Below are positions 52,950 to 60,428 of a stretch of DNA of 64,000 bases, in pieces. The first letter of the stretch is position 1; each line of letters starts with the position of its first letter. A model generated the notes under the pieces. The model did not search any database and was not told the DNA's origin. It saw only the letters and a program-made list of their open reading frames with translations. The position numbers and the translations under genes are program-made. The stretch lies in the NCBI RefSeq assembly GCF_943193205.1, contig NZ_CALPDD010000008.1:1-64000 (forward strand), written 5' to 3'. The DNA is from Alistipes muris (GTDB lineage: Bacteria > Bacteroidota > Bacteroidia > Bacteroidales > Rikenellaceae).

Positions 52950-53561
52950 ATGTATATTGCCATTGCCGGTAACATCGGAAGCGGAAAGACCACGCTGACC
53001 CAAATGCTGACCGAGCGCTATTGCGCCAAAGCCTATTACGAAGAGAGCGACAACCCCTACATCGGCGACTTCTACAACGACATGAACCGCTGGTCGTTCA
53101 ACCTTCAGATTTCGTTCCTCGGGAGCCGTATCCAGCAGACCATGGAGATGCTCGGCGACAGCCGGAAGGGCATCATCTTCCAGGACAGGACCATCTACGA
53201 GGATGCCCACATCTTCGCCGACAACCTCCACGAAATGGGGCTCATGTCGTCGCGCGACATCGAGACCTACATGAAGATTTTCCGGCTCATCACAACGCTG
53301 ATTCCGCGGCCCGACCTGCTGATTTACCTCCGGGCGGGCGTACCGACGCTCATTTCGCAGATTCGCAAGCGCGGGCGCGATTACGAGATGAATATCGACG
53401 AGGCCTACCTGCGGCGGCTCAACAACAAGTACAATCATTGGATCGATAATATCTACGAGGGCGACATGCTCGTCATCGACAAGGACCACGAGGATTTCGT
53501 TTCGGACGCCGCCGTGTTCGAGCGTATCTGCGCCCGTATCGACGCCCTCGGCGTGAAATAG
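52950..53561 (+). CDS. Deoxynucleoside kinase
   Basis: This 203-residue kinase phosphorylates deoxynucleosides (dA/dG type likely) for nucleotide salvage. The P-loop is GNIGSGKTTL (residues 7-16), the substrate region EESDNPYIGDFYNDM is near residue 31, and the catalytic/DRS motif is FQDRTIYEDAHIF (about 76-88). The lid RKRGRDYEMNIDEAYL holds the arginines that close over ATP. The length is standard. The AT-rich repeat ends at its start codon. The next gene begins 1 bp after it ends. Confidence 0.92.
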   Translation: MYIAIAGNIGSGKTTLTQMLTERYCAKAYYEESDNPYIGDFYNDMNRWSFNLQISFLGSRIQQTMEMLGDSRKGIIFQDRTIYEDAHIFADNLHEMGLMSSRDIETYMKIFRLITTLIPRPDLLIYLRAGVPTLISQIRKRGRDYEMNIDEAYLRRLNNKYNHWIDNIYEGDMLVIDKDHEDFVSDAAVFERICARIDALGVK

Positions 53562-53562
53562 C

Positions 53563-54939
53563 ATGGAGCTTCCCGTCGCTTTCGCCGGGCGCGTCGTCCG
53601 CGACCTCGGGCCCGAAGAGGGGGCCGCGCTTTGTGCGGCGCTCGACGGCGTGCCGCCCGTGAGCGTCCGGCTTCATCCCGCCAAGTGCGGCGATGCCGGG
53701 GCTTTGCTGCGGCGTCTCGGAGCCTGCGGACAGGTGCCCTGGTGTGCCGATGGGCACTACCTGACCGAGCGGCCGCAGTTCACGTTCGACCCTGCGTTCC
53801 ATGCCGGGGCTTATTACGTGCAGGAGGCTGCTTCGCAGTTCGTCGGGCGGTTGGTCGGCGACGTCGCCGGGCGGCGGGTGCTCGATCTTTGTGCGGCTCC
53901 CGGCGGCAAGACGACTTTGTACGCTTCGCTCGTGGGACCCGAGGGGCTGGTCGTCGCCAACGAGATAGACCGCCGCCGGGCTTCGGTCCTCGCCGACAAC
54001 GTGCGCAAGTGGGGCACGGGCAACGTGGCGGTCACGACCTGCGAGCCCAAGGCGCTGGGGGAGTTCGAGAATTGGTTCGACGCGGTGGCCGTCGACGCTC
54101 CGTGTTCGGGCGAGGGGATGTTCCGCAAGGACCCCGCTTCGCGCGGCGAGTGGAGCGAGGGCAATGTGCGGTTGTGCGCCGCGCGGCAGGATGCGATTCT
54201 GCGCGAAGCGTGGCGCGCACTGAAACCCGGCGGGAGGTTGATTTACAGCACCTGCACCTTCAACCGCGACGAGGACGAGGGAACGCTCGAACGGATGCTC
54301 GCATGGGCGGGCGACGAGGTGGCCGAAGCCGCCGTGCCCGAAGCCGGGGCGGAGTGGGGCATCGTCTGCGGGCAGGTCGGGGCGTTCCGGACCTATCGGT
54401 TTTTCCCGCACAGGGCCTGCGGCGAGGGCTTTTTCGCCGCCGTGGCCTGCAAGTCGCCGGACCTTGGCGGCCGGATGCGGAGCCCTAAGGGGCGCCGAAC
54501 GCTTTTCGGGCAGGCCGACAAAGGGGCCGTGGCCGAATTGGGCCGTTGGGTGCGGGAGCCTGCCGCCATGCGTTTCGTGACGGTGGGCGATACGTTCTAC
54601 GGCTGGCCTGCCGCGCAGGCCGAGGCCGTGCGGACCCTCTCCGAAGCGCTGCCCGTCATCTGCTCGGGCGTGGCGATGGGGCAGCTGTTCAAAGGGCGGC
54701 TCAAGCCCGACCCGGCGCTGGCCTTTTTCGTGGGTCTCGACCGCGCGGCGGTGCCTGTGGCGGAGTTCGGCCCCGACGAGACGCTAAGCTATCTGCGGCG
54801 GGCGGAGGTGCGGCCCGACGCGTTGGCCGAGGGGATGAATCTGGTGTGTGCCGAGGGGCGGGCCCTGGGCTTCGCCAAGCGCATAGGAGGCAGGGTGAAC
54901 AATCTGTATCCCAATTCGTTGAGGATACTCAAACAATAG
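53563..54939 (+). CDS. RsmF-like rRNA cytosine-C5 methyltransferase (NOL1/NOP2/Sun family)
   Basis: This 458-residue RNA methyltransferase makes m5C in rRNA. The SAM motif VLDLCAAPGGKTTL (residues about 107-120), the acidic strand VANEIDRRRASVLADN, and the two catalytic cysteines in VDAPCSGEGMFRKDP and YSTCTFNRDED are all present. A C-terminal RsmF-type extension with a PUA-like domain follows (about 310-458, ending GGRVNNLYPNSLRIL). It starts 1 bp after the kinase gene. A dispersed repeat lies 6 bp after its stop codon. Confidence 0.93.
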   Translation: MELPVAFAGRVVRDLGPEEGAALCAALDGVPPVSVRLHPAKCGDAGALLRRLGACGQVPWCADGHYLTERPQFTFDPAFHAGAYYVQEAASQFVGRLVGDVAGRRVLDLCAAPGGKTTLYASLVGPEGLVVANEIDRRRASVLADNVRKWGTGNVAVTTCEPKALGEFENWFDAVAVDAPCSGEGMFRKDPASRGEWSEGNVRLCAARQDAILREAWRALKPGGRLIYSTCTFNRDEDEGTLERMLAWAGDEVAEAAVPEAGAEWGIVCGQVGAFRTYRFFPHRACGEGFFAAVACKSPDLGGRMRSPKGRRTLFGQADKGAVAELGRWVREPAAMRFVTVGDTFYGWPAAQAEAVRTLSEALPVICSGVAMGQLFKGRLKPDPALAFFVGLDRAAVPVAEFGPDETLSYLRRAEVRPDALAEGMNLVCAEGRALGFAKRIGGRVNNLYPNSLRILKQ

Positions 54940-54945
54940 CGAACC

Positions 54946-54977
54946 GTCATTCTGAGGAGCAGAGCGACGAAGAATCT
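54946..54977 (+). repeat. Dispersed GTCATTCTGAGGAG...GAAGAATCT repeat
   Basis: A copy (GTCATTCTGAGGAGCAGAGC, then GACGAAGAATCT) separates the methyltransferase gene from the MerR gene. Confidence 0.7.
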
Positions 54978-55004
54978 TTCATATCAATTCAATCGGACGA
55001 AGCC

Positions 55005-55580
55005 GTGGCCGAAAAACTTTTTTATTCGATGGGCGAGCTGGCCGAGATGTTCGACGTCAAGACGTCGCTCATCCGCCATTGGGAATCGCAGTTCAGCGTG
55101 CTGAAGCCCAAGCGCAACAAGAAGGGCAACCGCCTTTTTTCTCCGCAGGACGTGGAGAACCTCAAGGTCATCTACCACCTGGTCAAGGAGCGCGGCATGA
55201 CGCTCGACGGGGCCAAGAAAGCCATGAAGCGCCGCGCCGCCGGAGGGGCCGACGACCCTATCAAGCGCGAGGCCGAGCTGATGACCCGCCTGCGCCATAT
55301 CCGGGCGTTGCTGGTCGAGGTGCGCGAGGACCTCAAGACGGGCGGCGAGGGGGTGGTCGCCGACGAGGAGCCTGCGGCCGAAGCACCTGCCGTACAGGAT
55401 GTTGCGCCGCGCCGCAAGCCCGTCGTGAAAATCGAGCCCGAAACGCCCGCCGGGGAGCCCGCCGCGGCGGCCGATGCCCCTGCGGAGAAGAAGCCGCGCG
55501 CCGCGCGCCGTCCCCGCCGCAAGCCGGAGGAGGGCGAGAACAAGGAACTTTTCGCCTTTTACGAACAGTCGTTATTCTGA
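55005..55580 (+). CDS. MerR-family transcriptional regulator
   Basis: This 191-residue protein has an N-terminal MerR helix-turn-helix (residues about 5-75, YSMGELAEMFDVKTSLIRHWE and NRLFSPQDVENLKVIYHLVKERG). A short helical part follows and then a long, low-complexity, Ala/Pro/Lys/Arg-rich C-terminus (about 105-180). No metal or drug-binding Cys pattern is present. The GTG at 55005 is preferred; an ATG at 55029 would cut the first strand. It precedes the Nif3-like gene by 4 bp, a common Bacteroidales arrangement. Confidence 0.88.
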   Translation: MAEKLFYSMGELAEMFDVKTSLIRHWESQFSVLKPKRNKKGNRLFSPQDVENLKVIYHLVKERGMTLDGAKKAMKRRAAGGADDPIKREAELMTRLRHIRALLVEVREDLKTGGEGVVADEEPAAEAPAVQDVAPRRKPVVKIEPETPAGEPAAAADAPAEKKPRAARRPRRKPEEGENKELFAFYEQSLF

Positions 55581-55584
55581 GCCG

Positions 55585-56370
55585 ATGAAAATCAAGCAAA
55601 TAACCGACGTCATCGAACGGTTCGCGCCGCTCGCATGGCAGGCCCCCTACGACAATGCCGGGCTCATCGTCGGGCGTTCCGACGACGAGGTGCATGCTGC
55701 GCTGCTGGCCGTCGATGTCACCGACGAGGTGCTGGACGAAGCCGAGCGCGAGGGCTGCGACCTCGTTATTACCCATCATCCGATTGTCTTCCATGCGCTG
55801 AAACGTTTCAACTCGGCCGACATGATGCAGCGCTGCGTCGAGCGGGCCATCCGCCGCGGCATTGCGCTCTATGCCTGCCACACCAACCTCGACAGCGCGC
55901 CCGGCGGCATGAGCTGGTACCTGGCCGGGCAGCTGGGCGTTGAGAACCTGCGGGTGCTGGAGCCTTCCGACGCCGACGCCAAGGTGGGTTTCGGGGTCGT
56001 CGGCGAGCTGCCGGAGCCGATGGCTGCGGCCGGTTTCATGCGGCTGCTTCAGAAAGAACTGGCCGTCAGGGCCATCCGCCACAGCGACATCGTCCGCGAC
56101 GAGGTGCGCCGTGTAGCCGTCTGCACCGGGGCCGGGGCTTCGCTCATCGGTGCCGCCCGGGCCGCCGGGGCCGATTTCTACGTCACGGCCGACCTCAAGT
56201 ACAACGACTTCATGACCCCCGATTCAGCCCTCACGGTGGCCGACGTGGGACACTTCGAGAGCGAATATTGCGCAATTCGGCTGCTGTTTGACATTTTATC
56301 GAAAAATTTGCTTACCTTTGCGCTCCGCAGGAGCGCGTGCACGCGCAATCCGGTGAACTATTGGGTTTAA
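55585..56370 (+). CDS. Nif3-like dinuclear metal-centre protein
   Basis: This 261-residue protein belongs to the NIF3/YbgI family, toroidal hexamers with a two-metal site. The metal ligands are visible in DLVITHHPIVFHALKR (two His), CHTNLDSAPGGMSW (His and Asp) and VADVGHFESEY (His and Glu). A role as a GTP cyclohydrolase-like enzyme is sometimes annotated but not established. It follows the MerR gene by 4 bp. A promoter for the next gene (TACCTTTG, 56313-56320) lies inside its last codons. Confidence 0.92.
   Translation: MKIKQITDVIERFAPLAWQAPYDNAGLIVGRSDDEVHAALLAVDVTDEVLDEAEREGCDLVITHHPIVFHALKRFNSADMMQRCVERAIRRGIALYACHTNLDSAPGGMSWYLAGQLGVENLRVLEPSDADAKVGFGVVGELPEPMAAAGFMRLLQKELAVRAIRHSDIVRDEVRRVAVCTGAGASLIGAARAAGADFYVTADLKYNDFMTPDSALTVADVGHFESEYCAIRLLFDILSKNLLTFALRRSACTRNPVNYWV
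56287..56320 (+). promoter_or_regulatory. Promoter of the zinc-ribbon gene inside the Nif3-like gene
   Basis: TTTG (56287-56290) and TACCTTTG (56313-56320) are 22 bp apart, an exact -7 box in the coding end of the previous gene. The leader is about 75 nt. Confidence 0.7.
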
Positions 56371-56397
56371 TTAGGTTCAAAATCATTACGACATCAT

Positions 56398-57159
56398 ATG
56401 GCTACACAGAAGAAGACCGCCGAGGCCGATTACTCGATGCAGGAGAAGATCCTGGCGCTCTACGAACTGCAGCGTATCGACAGCAGGATCGACGAGATCA
56501 ACAAGGTCAAGGGCGATCTGCCGTTGGAGGTGCAGGACCTCGAGGACGAGATGGCGGGCATGCGGACCCGCGTCGACAAGATCAACGCCGAAATCGAGGA
56601 GCTCAACGCCCTGATCAAGCAGCGCAAGCGCGAGACCGACCAGGCCAAAATCATGATTGCCAACTACAAGGAGCAGCAGAACAACGTGCGCAACAACCGC
56701 GAGTTCGACGCCATCACCAAGGAAATCGAATACCAGGAGCTGGAAATCGAACTGGCCGACAAGCGGCTCAAGGAGTATGCCGCCGGCATCAAGAGCAAGA
56801 AGGTGCTCCTGGAGGAGGCCGAGGCGCTCAGCAGCGAGCGGGCCGCCGACCTGGAAGCCAAGAAGAGCGAGCTGGAGGGTATCGAGGCCGAGACCGCGCC
56901 GCAGGTCGCTGAGTTCGGGGCGCAGGCCGAGAAAATCCGGGCCAAAATCGACGAGCGTCTGCTGGTCGCCTACGAGCGTATCCGCCGCAACGTCCACAAC
57001 GGGCTGGCCGTCGTGACGGTCAAGCGCGATGCCTGCGGCGGCTGCTTCAACCGAATCCCGCCCCAGCGCCAGGCCGACATCCGCCAGGGCAAGAAAATCA
57101 TCATCTGCGAATACTGCGGCCGTATCCTCGTCGCCGACCCCGAGCCGGCGAAGGAGTAG
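56398..57159 (+). CDS. Coiled-coil protein with C4-type zinc ribbon
   Basis: This 253-residue protein has a long coiled coil (about residues 15-185, heptad-rich with EIEELNALIKQRKRETDQ) and a C-terminal zinc ribbon with Cys pairs CGGCFNRIPP and CEYCGRIL (about 213-240). It is the CT398-like/C4-type zinc ribbon family, found beside Nif3-like genes in many bacteria; the function is unknown, perhaps in RNA or secretion-related complexes. It has its own promoter within the Nif3-like gene. A terminator follows at 57179. Confidence 0.92.
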   Translation: MATQKKTAEADYSMQEKILALYELQRIDSRIDEINKVKGDLPLEVQDLEDEMAGMRTRVDKINAEIEELNALIKQRKRETDQAKIMIANYKEQQNNVRNNREFDAITKEIEYQELEIELADKRLKEYAAGIKSKKVLLEEAEALSSERAADLEAKKSELEGIEAETAPQVAEFGAQAEKIRAKIDERLLVAYERIRRNVHNGLAVVTVKRDACGGCFNRIPPQRQADIRQGKKIIICEYCGRILVADPEPAKE

Positions 57160-57178
57160 CGCAGCTGCATTGCGTTCC

Positions 57179-57217
57179 GACAGCCGGAGCCCCAGCGGGT
57201 TCCGGCTGTCTTGCGTT
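57179..57217 (+). terminator. Terminator of the zinc-ribbon gene
   Basis: GACAGCCGGA (57179-57188) and TCCGGCTGTC (57201-57210) form a perfect 10-bp stem followed by TTGCGTTT; the T run is weak. Confidence 0.75.
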
Positions 57218-57247
57218 TCATTGTTGCCACGGCCCGGCCCTCGCAGT

Positions 57248-57267
57248 CATGTTAATTTATTAACATG
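57248..57267. promoter_or_regulatory. Candidate operator upstream of nadE
   Basis: CATGTTAAT-TT-ATTAACATG is a perfect 9+2+9 inverted repeat about 30 bp upstream of the nadE -7 box. It is suited to a dimeric regulator; its core TGTTAA...TTAACA resembles sites used by NAD regulators such as NadR or NrtR, but the regulator is unknown. Confidence 0.5.
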
Positions 57268-57298
57268 GAAAATTTTTCCGACTTTTACAAATAATCCT

Positions 57299-57306
57299 TA
57301 ACTTTG
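57299..57306 (+). promoter_or_regulatory. -7 box of nadE
   Basis: TAACTTTG matches the consensus; the -33 region is T-rich without a clear TTG. The leader is about 30 nt. Confidence 0.68.
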
Positions 57307-57339
57307 CGAAGTTGTAATTTCGGACTTAAATTGCCATAG

Positions 57340-58917
57340 ATGAAAATCGCTATAGCCCAGTTGAATTATACCGTCGGCGATGTGGACGGCAATGCGTCGA
57401 AAATCATCGGCGCGATCCACAAGGCGAAAGCCAGGAATGCGGACCTGGTGATTTTCGCCGAGCAGGCGCTGAGCGGAACGCCGGGTTTCGACCTGCTGCG
57501 TAAGACCACTTTCCTGGAGTTGTGCGAGGAGGCGCTGGTAGAAATCGCGTCGTGCTGCGACGGCATCGCCGCCATCGTGGGGCTTCCGCTCCTCACGGCC
57601 GACGGCACGGTCAGCGCCGCGGCGCTCATCCAGGACCGCAAGGTGCTGCGGTACGTCGGCAAGAAATACATCACGGCCCGTCGCGAGATGGGTTTTCTCG
57701 TTCCGTCCAAAGGGTTCGAGTATGTCACGGTCAAGGGCCGCAAGTGCGCCGTCATCGTTGGCGACGACCTGAGCCGCGAGCGCGATTTCGACCGTTCGGT
57801 CGATACGATTATCTCCATCAACGCCCGCAAGTACGGCAAGGGGACCATGACCCGGCGTTACGAGATGATGCGCAACCTCTCGTTCGTCGAGGGCAAGAAC
57901 CTTGTGCTGGTCAACCAGGTCGGGGGTGCTACCGACATCGTCTACGACGGTACGTCCGGAGCGTTCAACAGCCGCGGCGAGCTCGTGCTGATGATGAAAA
58001 GTTTTGAGGAGGATTTCCGGGTCTTCGATACCCGTTCCAAGGGCGAGCCGGTCACTATCCCTTCGTCCGGCGACCGCACACGGATGGTCTACGAGGCTGC
58101 GCGGTGCGGCCTGCGCGATTTCTTCCTCAAGAACGGTTACAAGAAAGCCTGCATCGGCCTTTCGGGCGGTATCGACTCCGCCGTGGTGGCGTGTCTGGCC
58201 GCCGATGCGCTCGGCCGGGAGAATGTCCGGGCCTTGTTGATGCCCTCGCCTTTCTCGTCCGAAGATTCGGTCGAGGATGCCAAGGAACTGGCCGTGCGGC
58301 TGGGCATCGAGTACAACGTCATCCCCATTTCCGAAATCTATACAAGCGTCATCGACACGCTCAAGCCCGTCATCGGCGGCACCGAGTTCGACGCTACGGA
58401 GGAGAATATACAGACCCGCATCCGCACCATCCTCTTGATGGCCGTGCAGAACAAGAACGACTATATCCTGCTCAATTCGTCCAACAAGAGCGAGAACGCA
58501 TTGGGTTTCTGTACCCTCTACGGCGATACGGCGGGCGCTTTCAGCCCCACGGGCGACCTCTACAAGGGGGAAATCTACGACATGGCCCGCTATATCAACC
58601 GCACGCAGGGCGAGCCTATTCCCGAAAACATCCTTAAAAAGGAACCGTCGTCCGAGCTGCATCCCGGGCAGAAGGATTCCGATATTTTGCCGCCCTACGA
58701 GGTGGTCGACGCCATTCTGTTCCGCATGATCGAGGAGGGACAGCACCGCGAGGAGATCATCAACGCCGGATTCGATTCCGAGGTCGTCGAGAAAATCCAC
58801 GCCATGATCATGCGCAACGAGAAGAAGCGCTACCAGTTCCCGCCCGTGCTGCGGCTGTCGATGTGTTCGTTCGGCCACGAGCGGTTGATGCCGCTGACCA
58901 ACAAATACGGGGACTGA
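57340..58917 (+). CDS. nadE: NAD+ synthase with a degenerate glutaminase domain
   Basis: This 525-residue protein has an N-terminal nitrilase-like domain (residues 1-240) and a C-terminal NAD synthetase domain with the ATP-binding LSGGIDSAVV (about 274-283). It makes NAD+ from deamido-NAD+. In glutamine-dependent enzymes the nitrilase part supplies ammonia with a Glu-Lys-Cys triad. Glu41 (FAEQALSG) and a Lys near 108 remain. The nucleophile position, normally ICEDLW, reads IVGDDLS, so the Cys is Gly141. The LPNYxVFDE segment is also altered. It probably depends on free ammonia. A palindromic candidate operator and a promoter lie upstream. The Rnf operon starts 4 bp after its stop codon. Confidence 0.93.
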   Translation: MKIAIAQLNYTVGDVDGNASKIIGAIHKAKARNADLVIFAEQALSGTPGFDLLRKTTFLELCEEALVEIASCCDGIAAIVGLPLLTADGTVSAAALIQDRKVLRYVGKKYITARREMGFLVPSKGFEYVTVKGRKCAVIVGDDLSRERDFDRSVDTIISINARKYGKGTMTRRYEMMRNLSFVEGKNLVLVNQVGGATDIVYDGTSGAFNSRGELVLMMKSFEEDFRVFDTRSKGEPVTIPSSGDRTRMVYEAARCGLRDFFLKNGYKKACIGLSGGIDSAVVACLAADALGRENVRALLMPSPFSSEDSVEDAKELAVRLGIEYNVIPISEIYTSVIDTLKPVIGGTEFDATEENIQTRIRTILLMAVQNKNDYILLNSSNKSENALGFCTLYGDTAGAFSPTGDLYKGEIYDMARYINRTQGEPIPENILKKEPSSELHPGQKDSDILPPYEVVDAILFRMIEEGQHREEIINAGFDSEVVEKIHAMIMRNEKKRYQFPPVLRLSMCSFGHERLMPLTNKYGD

Positions 58918-58921
58918 GACC

Positions 58922-59341
58922 GTGGCGGAACTGATAGAACATAGCGGGACCGTCGAACGCACGGAAGCCGGAAAAGTCTTCGTGCGGATTACTTCGCACA
59001 GCGCCTGCGGGACGTGCAACGCGCGGCAGGCCTGCGGGCTGGCCGAGACGCAGGAAAAAATCGTCGAGGTGGCCGCTTCCGATGCCGGGGCGTTCGCTCC
59101 GGGCGATGCCGTGACCGTGGGGGTCCGGCGCCGTATCGGAATTTTGTCGGTCGCTCTTGCCTATGGCGGGGCGCTCGTCGTTTTGCTGGCCGTGCTGGGT
59201 CTTACGGTCGGCGCGGCAGGGTGGAGCGAGGGCCGCGGCGCGCTGGCATCGCTCGGGGCCGTGCTCCTATATTATATGGTATTGTGGCTTTTCCGCCGTC
59301 GTATCGAACACACAATTCAATTTACAATAACTAAAAACTAA
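58922..59341 (+). CDS. RseC/SoxR-reducing-system family membrane protein
   Basis: This 139-residue inner-membrane protein has an N-terminal soluble part with Cys motif SACGTCNARQACG (residues about 28-40), as in RseC/MucC, and two membrane helices (about 75-97 and 105-125). In Bacteroidetes the gene is fixed at the head of the rnf operon, and relatives work with the Rnf/Rsx complex. It starts with GTG at 58922, 4 bp after nadE, and overlaps rnfB by one base. Its role in the complex is not known. Confidence 0.88.
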   Translation: MAELIEHSGTVERTEAGKVFVRITSHSACGTCNARQACGLAETQEKIVEVAASDAGAFAPGDAVTVGVRRRIGILSVALAYGGALVVLLAVLGLTVGAAGWSEGRGALASLGAVLLYYMVLWLFRRRIEHTIQFTITKN

Positions 59342-60237
59342 TGGAAGTATTACTTTACACCATCCTGACGCTCTGTGTCCTGGGAGTACTTTCCGCCGTG
59401 ATCCTCTACTTCGTCGCGCAGAAGTTCCGCGTCGAGGAGGACCCGCGCATCGACCAGGTGGAGAAGATGCTGCCCGGTGCCAACTGCGGCGGCTGCGGCT
59501 TCGCCGGCTGCCGCGGCATGGCCGATGCGTTGGTCAAGAACGACGATATTTCGGCGCTCTTCTGTCCGGTGGGCGGCGGCGACTGCATGAAGTCCATCGC
59601 GGCCTACCTGGGTAAGGCGGCCGCCGAGAAGGAGCCGCAGACCGCTACGGTCCGCTGCGGCGGCACGTGCGAGAAGCGTTCCCGGACCAACGAGTACAAC
59701 GGGGCCCGTTCGTGCGCCGTTGCTTCGTCGCTCTATGTCGGCGAGACGGGCTGTTCGTTCGGCTGTCTGGGCTTCGGCGACTGCGTGACGGTCTGTGCGT
59801 TCGATGCCATTCATATCAATCCTGCGACCGGGCTTCCCGAGGTCGACCCCGAGAAGTGCACCGCCTGCGGTGCCTGCGTGAAGGCGTGCCCCAAGGCCAT
59901 CATCGAGCTGCGCAAGAAGTGGCCCAAGGACCGCGCCGTCTACGTGTCGTGCGTATCCAAGGACAAGGGTGCTGTTGTCATGAAAGCCTGCAAGGCCGGC
60001 TGCATCGGCTGCGGCAAGTGCGAGAAAGTCTGCCAGTTCGGTGCCATCACCGTCGAGAACAACCTCGCCTACATCGACCCGCAGAAGTGCAAGCTCTGCC
60101 GCAAGTGCGTCAACGAGTGCCCCACGGGTGCCATCAAACTGGTCAACATGGAGCCTCTGCCCAAGGAGCCCAAGGCTCCCGCCGAAAAAGCCGCTCCTGC
60201 TGCGCCCGCTGCCGGAAAGGCTGCCAAGGCTGAATAA
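59341..60237 (+). CDS. rnfB: Rnf complex subunit RnfB, multi-cluster ferredoxin protein
   Basis: This 298-residue subunit takes electrons from ferredoxin into the Na+- or H+-pumping Rnf complex. An N-terminal helix (residues 3-25) is followed by the Fes-type cluster motif GANCGGCGFAGC (about 48-59) and a further Cys (CPVGGGDC). Two [4Fe-4S] motifs are CTACGACVKACP-like and CIGCGKCEKVCQ, then CKLCRKCVNECP; an additional GCSFGCLGFGDCVTVC motif precedes them. The C-terminus is an Ala/Pro/Lys tail. It overlaps the preceding gene by one base. A 190-bp gap with an inverted-repeat element separates it from rnfC. Confidence 0.95.
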   Translation: MEVLLYTILTLCVLGVLSAVILYFVAQKFRVEEDPRIDQVEKMLPGANCGGCGFAGCRGMADALVKNDDISALFCPVGGGDCMKSIAAYLGKAAAEKEPQTATVRCGGTCEKRSRTNEYNGARSCAVASSLYVGETGCSFGCLGFGDCVTVCAFDAIHINPATGLPEVDPEKCTACGACVKACPKAIIELRKKWPKDRAVYVSCVSKDKGAVVMKACKAGCIGCGKCEKVCQFGAITVENNLAYIDPQKCKLCRKCVNECPTGAIKLVNMEPLPKEPKAPAEKAAPAAPAAGKAAKAE

Positions 60238-60252
60238 GAAATCGTTCAATCA

Positions 60253-60410
60253 TGTACCGAGGATCGATAGTGTCGGTTTTGCCGCGTTAGCGGCACCAAG
60301 TCCCCTCCGAGGAGGGGATTTAGGGGAGGGGCGGACCTGAATACGCGGCCCGCGGCCGCGAGCAACAGCGTCGAACCTGCGATTCGGACCGGAAACGGAC
60401 CCTCGGTACA
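60253..60410. repeat. Inverted-repeat-bounded insert between rnfB and rnfC
   Basis: TGTACCGAGG (60253-60262) and CCTCGGTACA (60401-60410) are a perfect 10-bp inverted repeat enclosing 138 bp. The interior holds AAGTCCCCTCCGAGGAGGGG and ATTTAGGGGAGGGG, a dispersed-repeat type, and a GC-only hairpin (CGCGGCCCGCGGCCGCG). No gene is present. It may be a miniature insertion or a structured mRNA spacer. Confidence 0.6.
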
Positions 60411-60428
60411 AAGAAAGGATACATACCT

